36,652 bases of DNA from Bacillota bacterium (GTDB lineage: Bacteria > Bacillota > Clostridia > Christensenellales > CAG-138): positions 1 to 36,652 of the forward strand of contig JAEYHP010000088.1 of the NCBI GenBank assembly GCA_023409435.1, in the 5' to 3' direction. The position numbers and the translations under genes were made by a program. Numbering within the stretch: the stretch's first letter is position 1; each line of letters opens with the position of its first letter. The notes beneath the pieces were generated by a model. The model did no database searches and was not told the origin of the DNA. It saw only the letters and a list, made by a program, of their open reading frames with translations. Below, in pieces: positions 8,341 to 14,600 of this stretch.

Positions 8341-8496
8341 ACTAATGGAGAACATTAACGCATCCAAAGCGACGAGGGATTTTCGATGCGGGGCAAGGAG
8401 CCGGAGCGAAGCGTAGCAGCGCTACGTTGAACGGAGGGCGACACCGCCCCACGCGAAAAGAGCCGCCGCGACGACGCGTTAATGTTTGGAATTAGT
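8341..8496. repeat. 156-bp palindromic element in the lsa leader
   Basis: The ends are imperfect 21-bp inverted repeats: ACTAAT, five unmatched bases, then ACATTAACGC (8341-8361), mirrored at 8476-8496. Inside, TTTTCG with TGCGGGGC (from 8390) pairs with GCCCCACGCGAAAA (ending near 8461), and CGTAGC/GCTACG form the apex around 8415-8430. The whole unit can therefore fold into one long interrupted hairpin. It begins directly after the attenuator T-tract and ends about ten bases before the lsa ribosome binding site. It has no gene of its own. The form is that of a non-autonomous dispersed palindrome (MITE-like); no clear target-site duplication is visible. Confidence 0.65.
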
Positions 8497-8533
8497 AAAA
8501 CAAAAAAGCGGCGGGAAAGCCTTCCCGCCGCTT
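8497..8533 (-). terminator. Attenuator terminator upstream of lsa
   Basis: Minus-strand arms AAGCGGCGGGAA and TTCCCGCCGCTT (plus-strand 8506-8517 and 8522-8533) form a perfect 12-pair GC-rich stem with a four-base loop. It is followed by TTTTTTG and TTTT. This is a canonical intrinsic terminator placed between the lsa promoter and the lsa gene, so the gene can only be expressed by read-through. Confidence 0.85.
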
Positions 8534-8581
8534 GCATTGCTAAGGCAAAACAATCAGCTGATTGGAGCAAAGACGCTTTCA

Positions 8582-8651
8582 CTTTCCCGCGACGGCACAG
8601 CACGGCATACTGCCGCAATGCCATCATAAACATATTGTTTAGCGGGAAAAG
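8582..8651 (-). promoter_or_regulatory. Alternative pairing segments of the lsa attenuator
   Basis: Read on the minus strand, segment 1 (CTTTTCCCGC, 8642-8651) lies inside the leader peptide ORF. Segment 2 (GCGGGAAAG, 8582-8590) can pair with segment 1, or with CTTTCCCGC in the far arm of the terminator (8511-8519). Pairing 1:2 leaves the terminator free to form. A ribosome held on the leader ORF would cover segment 1 and free segment 2 to disrupt the terminator. This is the classical four-segment logic of drug-induced attenuation. The pairing is seen; the regulation is inferred. The palindrome CAATCAGCTGATTG lies between at 8551-8564. Confidence 0.75.
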
Positions 8652-8659
8652 TTGCGCAT
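8639..8659 (-). CDS. Leader peptide MRNFSR of the lsa attenuator
   Basis: ATG at 8659 opens a six-codon ORF, Met-Arg-Asn-Phe-Ser-Arg, ending in TAA at 8639. AAGGAG (8668-8673) sits eight bases upstream, as good a ribosome binding site as any in the window, and the predicted transcript start is only about 25 bases before the ATG. The last three sense codons contain the segment that pairs with the downstream antiterminator half, so a stalled ribosome would change folding. Short leader ORFs of this kind occur ahead of several ABC-F resistance genes. I see no reason for it to be a functional protein otherwise. Confidence 0.75.
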   Translation of the reverse strand: MRNFSR

Positions 8660-8689
8660 CCTCTCGTCTCCTTACTCGTTATTACTGTC

Positions 8690-8719
8690 AGTATACCGGG
8701 CAAGACGCCCGCGTGTCAA
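8690..8719 (-). promoter_or_regulatory. Promoter of the lsa leader
   Basis: Minus-strand TTGACA (8714-8719) and TATACT (8690-8695) with an 18-base spacer. The expected start near 8683 gives a leader of about 360 bases to the lsa ATG, covering leader peptide, attenuator and palindromic element. Confidence 0.75.
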
Positions 8720-8766
8720 GAAACTACTGTCTTAGGCTTCATGTAATCTATAATCTTTTTCGGTGG

Positions 8767-8910
8767 CTTTGCCCCCGAACCCCCACCCAAGGGACACGTC
8801 CCTTGGGAATCCCCTCGTTGGAAACACCCTGTTTAGGGTGTTTCCGGAAGTGGGGTCTTAGGGCTGTTACAGCTCTAAGCGGGAGCTTGAGGGCGGAGCC
8901 CTCAACGTAT
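8767..8910. repeat. Four-hairpin intergenic repeat including copy B
   Basis: Four stems follow one another: CCCAAGGGAC/GTCCCTTGGG (8786-8807); GGAAACACCCT/AGGGTGTTTCC with a GTTT loop (8820-8845); CTTAGGGCTG/CAGCTCTAAG with a TTA loop (8857-8879, one mismatch); and TTGAGGGC/GCCCTCAA around GGA (8887-8905). The last two stems and their CGTAT edge are the counterpart of the repeat at 6793-6844. The block fills the space between the lsa promoter and the stop codon of cysS; no gene is visible in it. Confidence 0.65.
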
Positions 8911-8921
8911 TAATCTTAGCC

Positions 8922-10310
8922 TTACAATTTTTTGAGCTTAGGCCCCTGCTTGGTGTCCTCTACAGCGTAGCCCATGGCCTTTAACGTATCGCGTATGGCG
9001 TCCGAGCGCGCCCAGTCCTTGGCGGCGCGGGCGGCCTGCCGCTGCTCAAGCAGGGTGAGCGCCTCCTCGGGGAACTCCTCTTCCTTCTTCTGCACCAGGA
9101 GTCCAAGAACGCCGGTCAGCTCTGCAAACAGCTTCCTCGCCGCTTCCACCGCTTCCTTGCCGCGCGGCTCGCTTACAAATGTGTTGCAGGCGCGCGCCAT
9201 GTCGAAAAGTACACCGAGCGCGTCGGCGGTGTTGAGGTCGTCGTCCATGGCGGCGCAGAACGCGTCCTTGTAGCCCGCAAGCTCTTTCAGGAAGGCGGCG
9301 TCCTCCGCGGTCTCGGGGCCGGTGGGCGCTTCCTCCAGGCGTTCCTTTGCCGTCCTGAGCCTCGCGAGCGCGGCGGTCGCCTGCTCGATGAGTTCGCGGG
9401 AGAAGTTGACGGGGTTGCGGTACTGTGCGCTGAGCATGAACATCCGCACGGATTCCATGTCGAATTCCTTGGAAATATCGCGCACAGTGAAGAAGTTGTT
9501 GAGGCTCTTCCCCATCTTCTGGTTGTTGACGTTGATGTAGCCGTTGTGCATCCAGACGTTTGCAAAGGGCTTGCCTGTTGCCGCCTCGCTCTGCGCAATC
9601 TCGTTCTCATGGTGCGGGAACACAAGGTCCTGTCCGCCGCCATGGATATCGAACGTCTCGCCCAGTATGGTCATGCTCATGGCGGAGCACTCGATATGCC
9701 AGCCGGGGCGGCCCATGCCCCACGGGCTTTCCCATGCGGGCTCATTGGGCTTCTGCGCCTTCCACAGGGCAAAATCTAACGGGTCACGTTTTTGCTCGGT
9801 GGGGTCTATGCGCGCGCCGCTTTCAAGATCGTCTATGCTCTGGCCGGAAAGCTTGCCGTATTGGGGGTAGCTGCGGACGCTGAAGTAGACATCGCCTTCC
9901 TCGGTTGCGTAGGCGTGCCCCTTTTCAATGAGCGTTTCCACCAGCTTGATGATTTCGGGGATATGCGCGGTGGCGCGAGGGTTGACGTCCGCCCGGCCGA
10001 TACCCAAAGCATCCGCGTCCTGATAGTATTCCTGAATGAACCGCTCCGCAAGCTCCTTTACGGTAGTGCCTTCCTCGTTGGCGCGGCGGATCATTTTATC
10101 ATCGATATCCGTGAAGTTCTGCACGAATGTCACCTGGTAGTCGCGATACTGGAGATACTTGCGCAGCGTGTCAAACACGATGAACGGGCGCGCGTTGCCG
10201 ATGTGGAAGAAATTATACACCGTAGGCCCGCAGGCGTACATGCTGACGCGCCCAGGGATTACGGGCACAAGCTCCTCTTTTTTGCGGGTCATGGTGTTGT
10301 ATATCTGCAT
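8922..10310 (-). CDS. cysS: Cysteinyl-tRNA synthetase
   Basis: A 462-residue class I aminoacyl-tRNA synthetase that charges tRNA-Cys in the cytoplasm. The HIGH motif appears as HIGN (36-39) inside NFFHIGNARPF, and the KMSKS loop as KMGKS (265-269). Zinc ligands expected for CysRS are present: Cys27 (ACGPTVY), Cys208 (WHIECSAMS) and the His pair at 233-234 (FPHHENE). The C-terminal helical anticodon-binding region ends in lysines. Length is normal. GGAGG lies four bases before the ATG, a short but workable spacing. It has its own promoter and a terminator-like leader; its 3' side carries the four-hairpin repeat block. Confidence 0.97.
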   Translation of the reverse strand: MQIYNTMTRKKEELVPVIPGRVSMYACGPTVYNFFHIGNARPFIVFDTLRKYLQYRDYQVTFVQNFTDIDDKMIRRANEEGTTVKELAERFIQEYYQDADALGIGRADVNPRATAHIPEIIKLVETLIEKGHAYATEEGDVYFSVRSYPQYGKLSGQSIDDLESGARIDPTEQKRDPLDFALWKAQKPNEPAWESPWGMGRPGWHIECSAMSMTILGETFDIHGGGQDLVFPHHENEIAQSEAATGKPFANVWMHNGYINVNNQKMGKSLNNFFTVRDISKEFDMESVRMFMLSAQYRNPVNFSRELIEQATAALARLRTAKERLEEAPTGPETAEDAAFLKELAGYKDAFCAAMDDDLNTADALGVLFDMARACNTFVSEPRGKEAVEAARKLFAELTGVLGLLVQKKEEEFPEEALTLLEQRQAARAAKDWARSDAIRDTLKAMGYAVEDTKQGPKLKKL

Positions 10311-10355
10311 ATTGCCTCCTTTTAGCCGTCCGCGCCTCGCGCGGGCGCAATGGGT

Positions 10356-10401
10356 AAAAAAACGCCGCCGCCCGCTTAGGGGATTGCCCTAATGGAGCGG
10401 C
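10356..10401 (-). terminator. Terminator-like hairpin in the cysS leader
   Basis: On the minus strand GCCGC, an internal TTAGGG/CCCTAA stem and a GCGG-rich closing side (about 10364-10401) are followed by seven T residues (10356-10362). It lies between the predicted cysS promoter and the gene, so it should act as an attenuator or a partial block. No T-box signature (the AGGGTGGNACC class of motif) and no room for one is seen. A four-codon ORF, MPLH, can be read at its front edge with a poor ribosome site. Confidence 0.55.
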
Positions 10402-10425
10402 ATTGCCTCTCTTTTTCCAATTCAT

Positions 10426-10455
10426 ATAGTAGAGTATGGCGCGCGCGCTTGTCAA
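10426..10455 (-). promoter_or_regulatory. Promoter for cysS
   Basis: Minus-strand TTGACA (10450-10455) with TACTAT (10426-10431) at 18 bases. The -35 is perfect and the -10 partial. The expected start is near 10419, giving a leader of about 110 bases. Confidence 0.55.
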
Positions 10456-10518
10456 GTGCGGCAAATCAATGTCTCACGCGCAAATAGCAAGGAAAAGCAT
10501 ACGCCTTTTTACCATCCT

Positions 10519-10695
10519 TTAGGTGCGGAGATCGAAATCCTCCACCAAATTATGAACACCTTCGCCCAGCAACAAAACGTTGGCATCAAGGATTAAAAAC
10601 TCTCGCTTTTCACATATTTCGGGTGTGAGACTTACTTTGCGGGATTTATCCTTGCTTAAATAGACTGTCTGCAATATATACATCTTTAATTCCAT
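10519..10695 (-). CDS. Small hypothetical protein, 58 residues
   Basis: A 58-codon ORF starting MELKMYILQTVYLSKDKSRK and ending EDFDLRT. The composition is protein-like (charged and hydrophobic residues in balance, no runs), but the ribosome site is weak (AGGG five bases upstream) and no clear promoter was found. It contains a run ILDANVLLLGEGVHNL that could be an exposed beta-alpha unit. It may be a real small protein or the remnant of a longer gene in an AT-rich patch. I do not recognise a family. Confidence 0.35.
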   Translation of the reverse strand: MELKMYILQTVYLSKDKSRKVSLTPEICEKREFLILDANVLLLGEGVHNLVEDFDLRT

Positions 10696-10726
10696 AATAA
10701 CCCTGAAATGTTAACGATATATTAGT

Positions 10727-10755
10727 TTGTTGCAATTATATATATACTGTACAAT
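10727..10755 (+). promoter_or_regulatory. Candidate promoter for the plus-strand unknown genes
   Basis: TTGTTG (10727-10732) and TACAAT (10750-10755) are spaced by 17 bases in a very AT-rich segment that also holds an alternating TATATATA run. The match is moderate. Confidence 0.4.
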
Positions 10756-10773
10756 TTGGATGGGGAATAAAAT

Positions 10774-10860
10774 ATGAGTAGATCACTCATCTGGAGCGAT
10801 CAACAATACATTCCAGATTTATCGAGCAAGCGCATGCTCAGAAACTACGATGAAATATGA
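10774..10860 (+). CDS. Possible 28-residue ORF ahead of the unknown membrane protein
   Basis: ATG at 10774 with GGGGA seven bases upstream opens MSRSLIWSDQQYIPDLSSKR and ends NYDEI. It follows the candidate promoter and stops 25 bases before the next gene. It could be a small peptide, a leader ORF, or the tail of a decayed gene. Nothing recognisable. Confidence 0.25.
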   Translation: MSRSLIWSDQQYIPDLSSKRMLRNYDEI

Positions 10861-10885
10861 AAATATATAATGAGGAGCGCCATAT

Positions 10886-11527
10886 ATGAAAAAGCGGAAC
10901 ATCCCAATCATTGGATCCGTGCTTTTTGCGGTTATCCTGTTTGGTGTTTTGTATGCCAATTTAAGCAATCCGAAACCATTACACTTCAATAACCTTGATA
11001 GCGTTATTTATGGGTCACCTAGATGGAATCCGAACGCATACACCGAAGTTATTGAGGCGGATGAAATAAAAAGTATGCTTGGGATTGATATTAGAAGCTG
11101 TATTCCTGAGGCTCTCAAAGAGTATTGGATTCATGGAACAGCCGAATATATTGACAAGAATGTATTGGGATCTATTACGCTGGGTATTCTTCACCCTGAC
11201 AATGAGCCGTACTTTGGTAAAATGATTTATCTGTCTGTAGCAAACAAACAATGGTCTGACGAAAGCCATGTATTTGTCGATTGGGCCTATGATGGTAATA
11301 TCAAGCAAAAAAGCTCAACAATTCATGGCATTACTGTAAACGCCTATATTAGAAAGCCTTCGATCTTCCAAAACCCTAAAACCGGATTTTCGCTCGAGCA
11401 AAAAGCTGTCTATATCGCATCATTTACAATTGATAGTTATGAATATTATATCGAAGGAAGAGATGGCATAACAGAAGATGAGTTCACAGACTTTGTAATC
11501 TGTGTAATAGAAAAATATGTTTCATAG
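10886..11527 (+). CDS. Membrane-anchored protein of unknown function (possibly DUF4367-like)
   Basis: A 213-residue protein with one N-terminal membrane segment (about residues 7-26, IPIIGSVLFAVILFGVLYAN) and an extracytoplasmic remainder. There is no lipobox. AGGAG lies nine bases before the ATG. The C-terminal half, with SFTIDSYEYYIEG followed by ITEDEFTDFVICVIE, recalls the closing strand and helix of DUF4367 proteins, which are often attached to sigma-factor or signalling loci, but this is a weak resemblance. The gene is visibly more AT-rich than its neighbours on both sides, which suggests recent acquisition. No operon partner other than a possible 28-residue ORF is seen. Confidence 0.7.
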   Translation: MKKRNIPIIGSVLFAVILFGVLYANLSNPKPLHFNNLDSVIYGSPRWNPNAYTEVIEADEIKSMLGIDIRSCIPEALKEYWIHGTAEYIDKNVLGSITLGILHPDNEPYFGKMIYLSVANKQWSDESHVFVDWAYDGNIKQKSSTIHGITVNAYIRKPSIFQNPKTGFSLEQKAVYIASFTIDSYEYYIEGRDGITEDEFTDFVICVIEKYVS

Positions 11528-11627
11528 TCTTGCCATGCGCCGCTACATCCATTAACACACTAATCTATCAAGGTCGGTTTTTCCGGCCGCAGAGTATCGA
11601 CAAAGCCCGGGGTTTTCTATGGCGTAT

Positions 11628-12542
11628 TTACGGCATGCGCCGGATGTTATCAGAGGTAAACCCCCAACTCATGATTCTGATGCGGCCCAAAATCTCGTTC
11701 AAAAACAGCCAGGGCTGGTCCATATCCGGCTTACATATAATATGGACCTGCTGCGCGGGCATGTTGCCCTGGCCCACCAATATGGCCTTTTCCCCACGCT
11801 CGTTCTCACACACGTCCATCACGATGACGCAGTGCCCCGGGCTGCCGGAGAATATGAAGATATCCCCGGCCTGGATGTCCCTCAGGGGGACGACGGCGCT
11901 TTCTTTATAGAGCGAACGGGTGCTGGCGTAGTTGAAGAGCACCTGCATATAATCGTAGAACGCCTCATAGCTGTCATCCGGCTCCGCCGTCTTCACCATG
12001 CGGGTGGCGTTGCCGTTTACGTCCAACCGGTAACCCTCCCGCCACTTGCTGTACGGGAACTCGTCCCCGTTGGTGAGGTGGTAATTGATCTTATCGTATT
12101 CGCCGATGGAATAGAGATACTCGCACCGCAAACGCAGGGCCGCGTCCGCGCACTGCTGCAAGTCCCTGTCCCCAACGCTTAACTCAAGCACCGCGGCATG
12201 CCATGCCTGAATGATAGCTTCCTTGCCATTGTAAAGCAATATCGGGCTTCCGTCGGGCAGCAGCTTTTGACTGCGCAGAAATTCCCCGTAGCCGTCCGCA
12301 GGCTTTCGCTCGTACCCTTGTGGCGGGCGGAAGCGGGTCTCTATGGTATCCCCTTCGGGATCAATCACCTCGTACGGGGTCGGCGCGGGCGTAATGGCGG
12401 GCGAAGGCGACAGGGTTGGTTGCTCCGTCGCGGTGACTCCCGGCGGGGTGGGTACAGGCGGCATGGGTGCGCAGGCGAGGAGCAACAGTATGCAACAAAA
12501 GAGCACGGCACACGCCCATGCGCGCATGCCGTGCCTGTCCAT
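11628..12542 (-). CDS. DUF4846-type lipoprotein
   Basis: The protein opens MDRHGMRAWACAVLFCC and reaches a lipobox LLLAC near residues 21-25, then a Pro/Thr linker (TPSP, APTPYE) to about residue 60. The folded part matches what I know of DUF4846: FLRSQKLLPDGSPILLYNG, a WHAAVLEL segment, and DLQQCADAALRLRCEYLY near its centre. The family function is unknown. A C-terminal AGDIFIFSGSPGHCVIVMDV strip is also family-typical. Start choice is uncertain: ATG 12542 has GGAGG but 13 bases away, while ATG 12572 overlaps the stop of the dehydrogenase gene by four bases (ATGA) and would lengthen the signal peptide by ten residues. Either way the gene is coupled to the dehydrogenase upstream. Confidence 0.8.
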   Translation of the reverse strand: MDRHGMRAWACAVLFCCILLLLACAPMPPVPTPPGVTATEQPTLSPSPAITPAPTPYEVIDPEGDTIETRFRPPQGYERKPADGYGEFLRSQKLLPDGSPILLYNGKEAIIQAWHAAVLELSVGDRDLQQCADAALRLRCEYLYSIGEYDKINYHLTNGDEFPYSKWREGYRLDVNGNATRMVKTAEPDDSYEAFYDYMQVLFNYASTRSLYKESAVVPLRDIQAGDIFIFSGSPGHCVIVMDVCENERGEKAILVGQGNMPAQQVHIICKPDMDQPWLFLNEILGRIRIMSWGFTSDNIRRMP

Positions 12543-12568
12543 CTTGCTTTGTTTTCCTCCAACCCCAA

Positions 12569-13339
12569 TCATGCGTCGTTCTTCACACCGGGCTGTTCAA
12601 AATTAGCGGTCATTTTGCTCATAAGCCCGCCCAGCGCAAGGGGAAACCGGTATGCCATTTTGGTCTGCAGCGTTTGGGCCGCGCTGTGGCAGATGATGAA
12701 TTTGTTTTTATGGAGGCGTCTGGCCAAACCCCGGCCTACCTTTTCCGGATCTTCCTTCATTTCCGCAGGTATGGGCAGAGGGCTTGACGACGCCGTCTTT
12801 GTCAGCGGCGGGTGCATCAAATGGAACGTGACGCCCTGCGTTCTATACTCCAGATACAGGCATTTCGCGAGCGACTCTAGAGCCCCCTTGCTCGAAGCAT
12901 AGGGGCTGATATTGGTAAAGCCCATCACGCCCACGCCGGAGCTTACAAAGAATACCCTGCCCCGCTTTTGGGAAAGCATCGTCGGCAGCACGGCCTTGGT
13001 TAGATGCAGCGCGCCGTAAAAATTGACCTCATGCACGCGGCGGAACGTATCCAAACCGGATTGCAGGAATCCTTCAAACGTGCAGACGCAGGCGTTATGT
13101 ATGGCGTAGTCTATTCCGCCGAACTCCCGTGCTGCAGACGAAACCGCTTCCGTGACCGCCGCGGCGTTCGTCACATCACACACAAAGGGCAACAGCGTTT
13201 TAGTGTACTGCGCGGCAAGCTCCGCGATTTGGTCGGTTGCGATATCCAGCATAGCCACCTGATGCCCGTCCTCCAAAAGCTGCCGCGCCATATAATGCCC
13301 AATGCCCCGGTTCGCGCCGGTAAGTACGATGGACGCCAT
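12569..13339 (-). CDS. Short-chain dehydrogenase/reductase
   Basis: A 256-residue classical SDR. The NAD(P)-binding motif TGANRGIG is at residues 7-14 and Asp31 after the second strand (MLDIA) favours NAD over NADP. The catalytic set is complete: Asn106, Ser134, Tyr147 and Lys151 in the YASSK motif. The usual NNAG motif reads HNAC (81-84), an atypical variant. The C-terminal third departs from metabolic SDRs and resembles DltE/retinol-dehydrogenase-like members. ATG 13339 follows AGGGG; a longer reading from 13396 would cross the operator-like repeat and is rejected. The substrate is unknown. The gene is followed by the DUF4846 lipoprotein. Confidence 0.88.
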   Translation of the reverse strand: MASIVLTGANRGIGHYMARQLLEDGHQVAMLDIATDQIAELAAQYTKTLLPFVCDVTNAAAVTEAVSSAAREFGGIDYAIHNACVCTFEGFLQSGLDTFRRVHEVNFYGALHLTKAVLPTMLSQKRGRVFFVSSGVGVMGFTNISPYASSKGALESLAKCLYLEYRTQGVTFHLMHPPLTKTASSSPLPIPAEMKEDPEKVGRGLARRLHKNKFIICHSAAQTLQTKMAYRFPLALGGLMSKMTANFEQPGVKNDA

Positions 13340-13368
13340 ACCTGTCCCCTCCGCAAATAGAATCCCGC

Positions 13369-13391
13369 GTATGATAGTATCAGTATCATAC
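13369..13391. promoter_or_regulatory. Inverted repeat ahead of the dehydrogenase gene
   Basis: GTATGATA (13369-13376) and TATCATAC (13384-13391) are perfect arms with a seven-base spacer. On the minus strand TATGAT within it could be a -10 with a weak TTTCCT 17 bases upstream. A bound repressor would cover the promoter. The regulator is not identified; the nearby WYL protein is one candidate. Confidence 0.5.
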
Positions 13392-13430
13392 CGCATCGGG
13401 CCGCGGAAGGAAATGAATGGATTGGAAATT

Positions 13431-14066
13431 TTACACTACGCTCCGGACCGGGTGCCGCAGCACGGTCATCAAATTCTCTGTTTTGGTCTTCAGCGGATCT
13501 TTTAAATAAATTTCATGGTGGCGGCGCGTATCCCCGGTATCGTCCGCATAGCCGTTTTCCTCCATAAAGCGCTGCATGCGGGCGACCGTCGCGGGCTCGT
13601 CGTCATAGGGGCCGATATGCATGCACTGCACGCACAGCCCTTCCTCGAATTGCTGGAACCTCGCTTTTGCGGTATCGATCCCCTTCTTGCGCTCCACTTC
13701 CCCGCACGCCCAGCGGAATATTTCCTGCGTAATAAATTCCGGCTGCCGCAGCATGGAGCAGAAGCAAAGCTTATCCTTCCTGAGAACATCATATTTTCCG
13801 CCGTCAGAGAACCACCACAGCCCTTCTAATGGCGGTACAACGTATTCAAAATACCCGTCCACATTGCTTCCGGTCTTGCTCATTTTAATGGTCCAAGCAA
13901 GCGTATAGAGCAGCCCCACGCTCTGCGCATATTCTCCATTGGGCGTGTTGGGGTTGCCCTGCCCCTCCGCCATCAAAAACTGCATGGGCGGTACCTGAAT
14001 TGCTGCGGGTTCCGCCTTGGGCAAGTACAGGTCCTTGAACGCCTTTTTATAATCCAGCTTTTCCAT
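13431..14066 (-). CDS. GyrI-like domain protein, 211 residues
   Basis: A soluble 211-residue protein of the GyrI-like small-molecule-binding group (COG4832 type as I recall it). It starts MEKLDYKKAFKDLYLPK, has the family hallmark PPMQFLMAEGQGNPN near residue 26, then YTLAWTIKMSK and a late GLCVQCMHIGPYDDEP strand that lines the ligand pocket in related folds. Such proteins bind hydrophobic or cationic small molecules, and some hydrolyse them; no activity can be assigned here. AAAGGAGA lies just before the ATG. It follows a second GyrI-fold gene by 11 bases and a WYL regulator, so the three are one operon. Confidence 0.82.
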   Translation of the reverse strand: MEKLDYKKAFKDLYLPKAEPAAIQVPPMQFLMAEGQGNPNTPNGEYAQSVGLLYTLAWTIKMSKTGSNVDGYFEYVVPPLEGLWWFSDGGKYDVLRKDKLCFCSMLRQPEFITQEIFRWACGEVERKKGIDTAKARFQQFEEGLCVQCMHIGPYDDEPATVARMQRFMEENGYADDTGDTRRHHEIYLKDPLKTKTENLMTVLRHPVRSVV

Positions 14067-14077
14067 ACCTTTCTCCT

Positions 14078-14533
14078 TTACCGCAGCGCAATGTAGATGT
14101 GGATTTCGCGCTTCTCGCCCTCAGGCGCGGGGAAATACTCTTCAAAATCGCCCGTATAAGCCCGATCGAGCGGCATGTTCCAGATTTCTCCCCACAGCTT
14201 CGCCACCGTATCCACATCATCCCCTAGAGCTACGAATTTGGCGTAGCGCCCCGCCGGGATCACGGCTGCAACCATACCCTGCGGCGGGGCCGAAGCGTCC
14301 TCCACCTCGCACCCTACGGTCACGTCATACTCCATATTGTCGGCGGAATACCCGGAGTAGAGACCAATGGAACGGTCGTTGCTTTTGCTTACTATGCTCC
14401 CATACGCATCCCCCGAAAACAGCGCCTGCCACAGCCCGCCTATGACATTCTGCATATCCGGGCTGTTGTTGGAGGTTCTCGCCCGGAAGCCAACCAGTGA
14501 CTTTTCCGGCAATGTTACAATTTCATACTGCAT
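14078..14533 (-). CDS. GyrI/effector-binding domain protein, 151 residues
   Basis: A single-domain protein of the AraC effector-binding (GyrI) superfamily, closest in pattern to the stand-alone Cass2-like members. It opens MQYEIVTLPEKSLVGFRART, the typical first strand, and has the central VAAVIPAGRYAKFVALGD, followed by a C-terminal EEYFPAPEGEKREIHIYIAL strand that closes the sheet. No DNA-binding domain is attached. It probably binds a small ligand, perhaps the same one as its 211-residue neighbour. GGGGAT precedes the ATG. It lies 63 bases behind the WYL regulator. Confidence 0.85.
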   Translation of the reverse strand: MQYEIVTLPEKSLVGFRARTSNNSPDMQNVIGGLWQALFSGDAYGSIVSKSNDRSIGLYSGYSADNMEYDVTVGCEVEDASAPPQGMVAAVIPAGRYAKFVALGDDVDTVAKLWGEIWNMPLDRAYTGDFEEYFPAPEGEKREIHIYIALR

Positions 14534-14564
14534 ATCAAATCCCCTTTTCTATACTTGATATGCA

Positions 14565-14600
14565 CAGCGTATCATCGCAACCCTGACAACAGCGTGTCAT
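14565..14600. promoter_or_regulatory. Near-identical direct repeats upstream of the GyrI genes
   Basis: CAGCGTATCAT (14565-14575) and CAGCGTGTCAT (14590-14600) differ at one base and start 25 bases apart, in the gap between the WYL gene and the first GyrI-like gene. TGATA and TATCA around the first copy echo the inverted repeat ahead of the dehydrogenase gene. This could be a regulator site; the evidence is only repetition. Confidence 0.35.

Noticed and set aside
8355..8633. A 92-codon ORF through the lsa leader, starting MFMMALRQYAVLCRRGK.
   Set aside because: It has no ribosome site of its own, reads straight through the terminator and the palindromic element, and its sequence is explained by the pairing segments. 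A short version used as a second leader peptide remains possible.
10311..10460. A T-box riboswitch in front of cysS.
   Set aside because: The leader is too short and has no T-box consensus; only a simple terminator stem is present.
10727..10750. The TATATATA run as a replication or recombination site.
   Set aside because: It is short and has no accompanying boxes; it is better explained as part of an AT-rich promoter region.
11528..11627. A terminator between the convergent unknown gene and the DUF4846 gene.
   Set aside because: Only a weak GGTCGG/CCGGCC stem with a T-rich loop and no tail is present; the pairing is imperfect.
12198..12902. A 234-codon plus-strand frame spanning the DUF4846 and dehydrogenase genes.
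   Set aside because: It crosses two real genes and their junction, and its composition is rich in Arg and Gly runs typical of noncoding frames.
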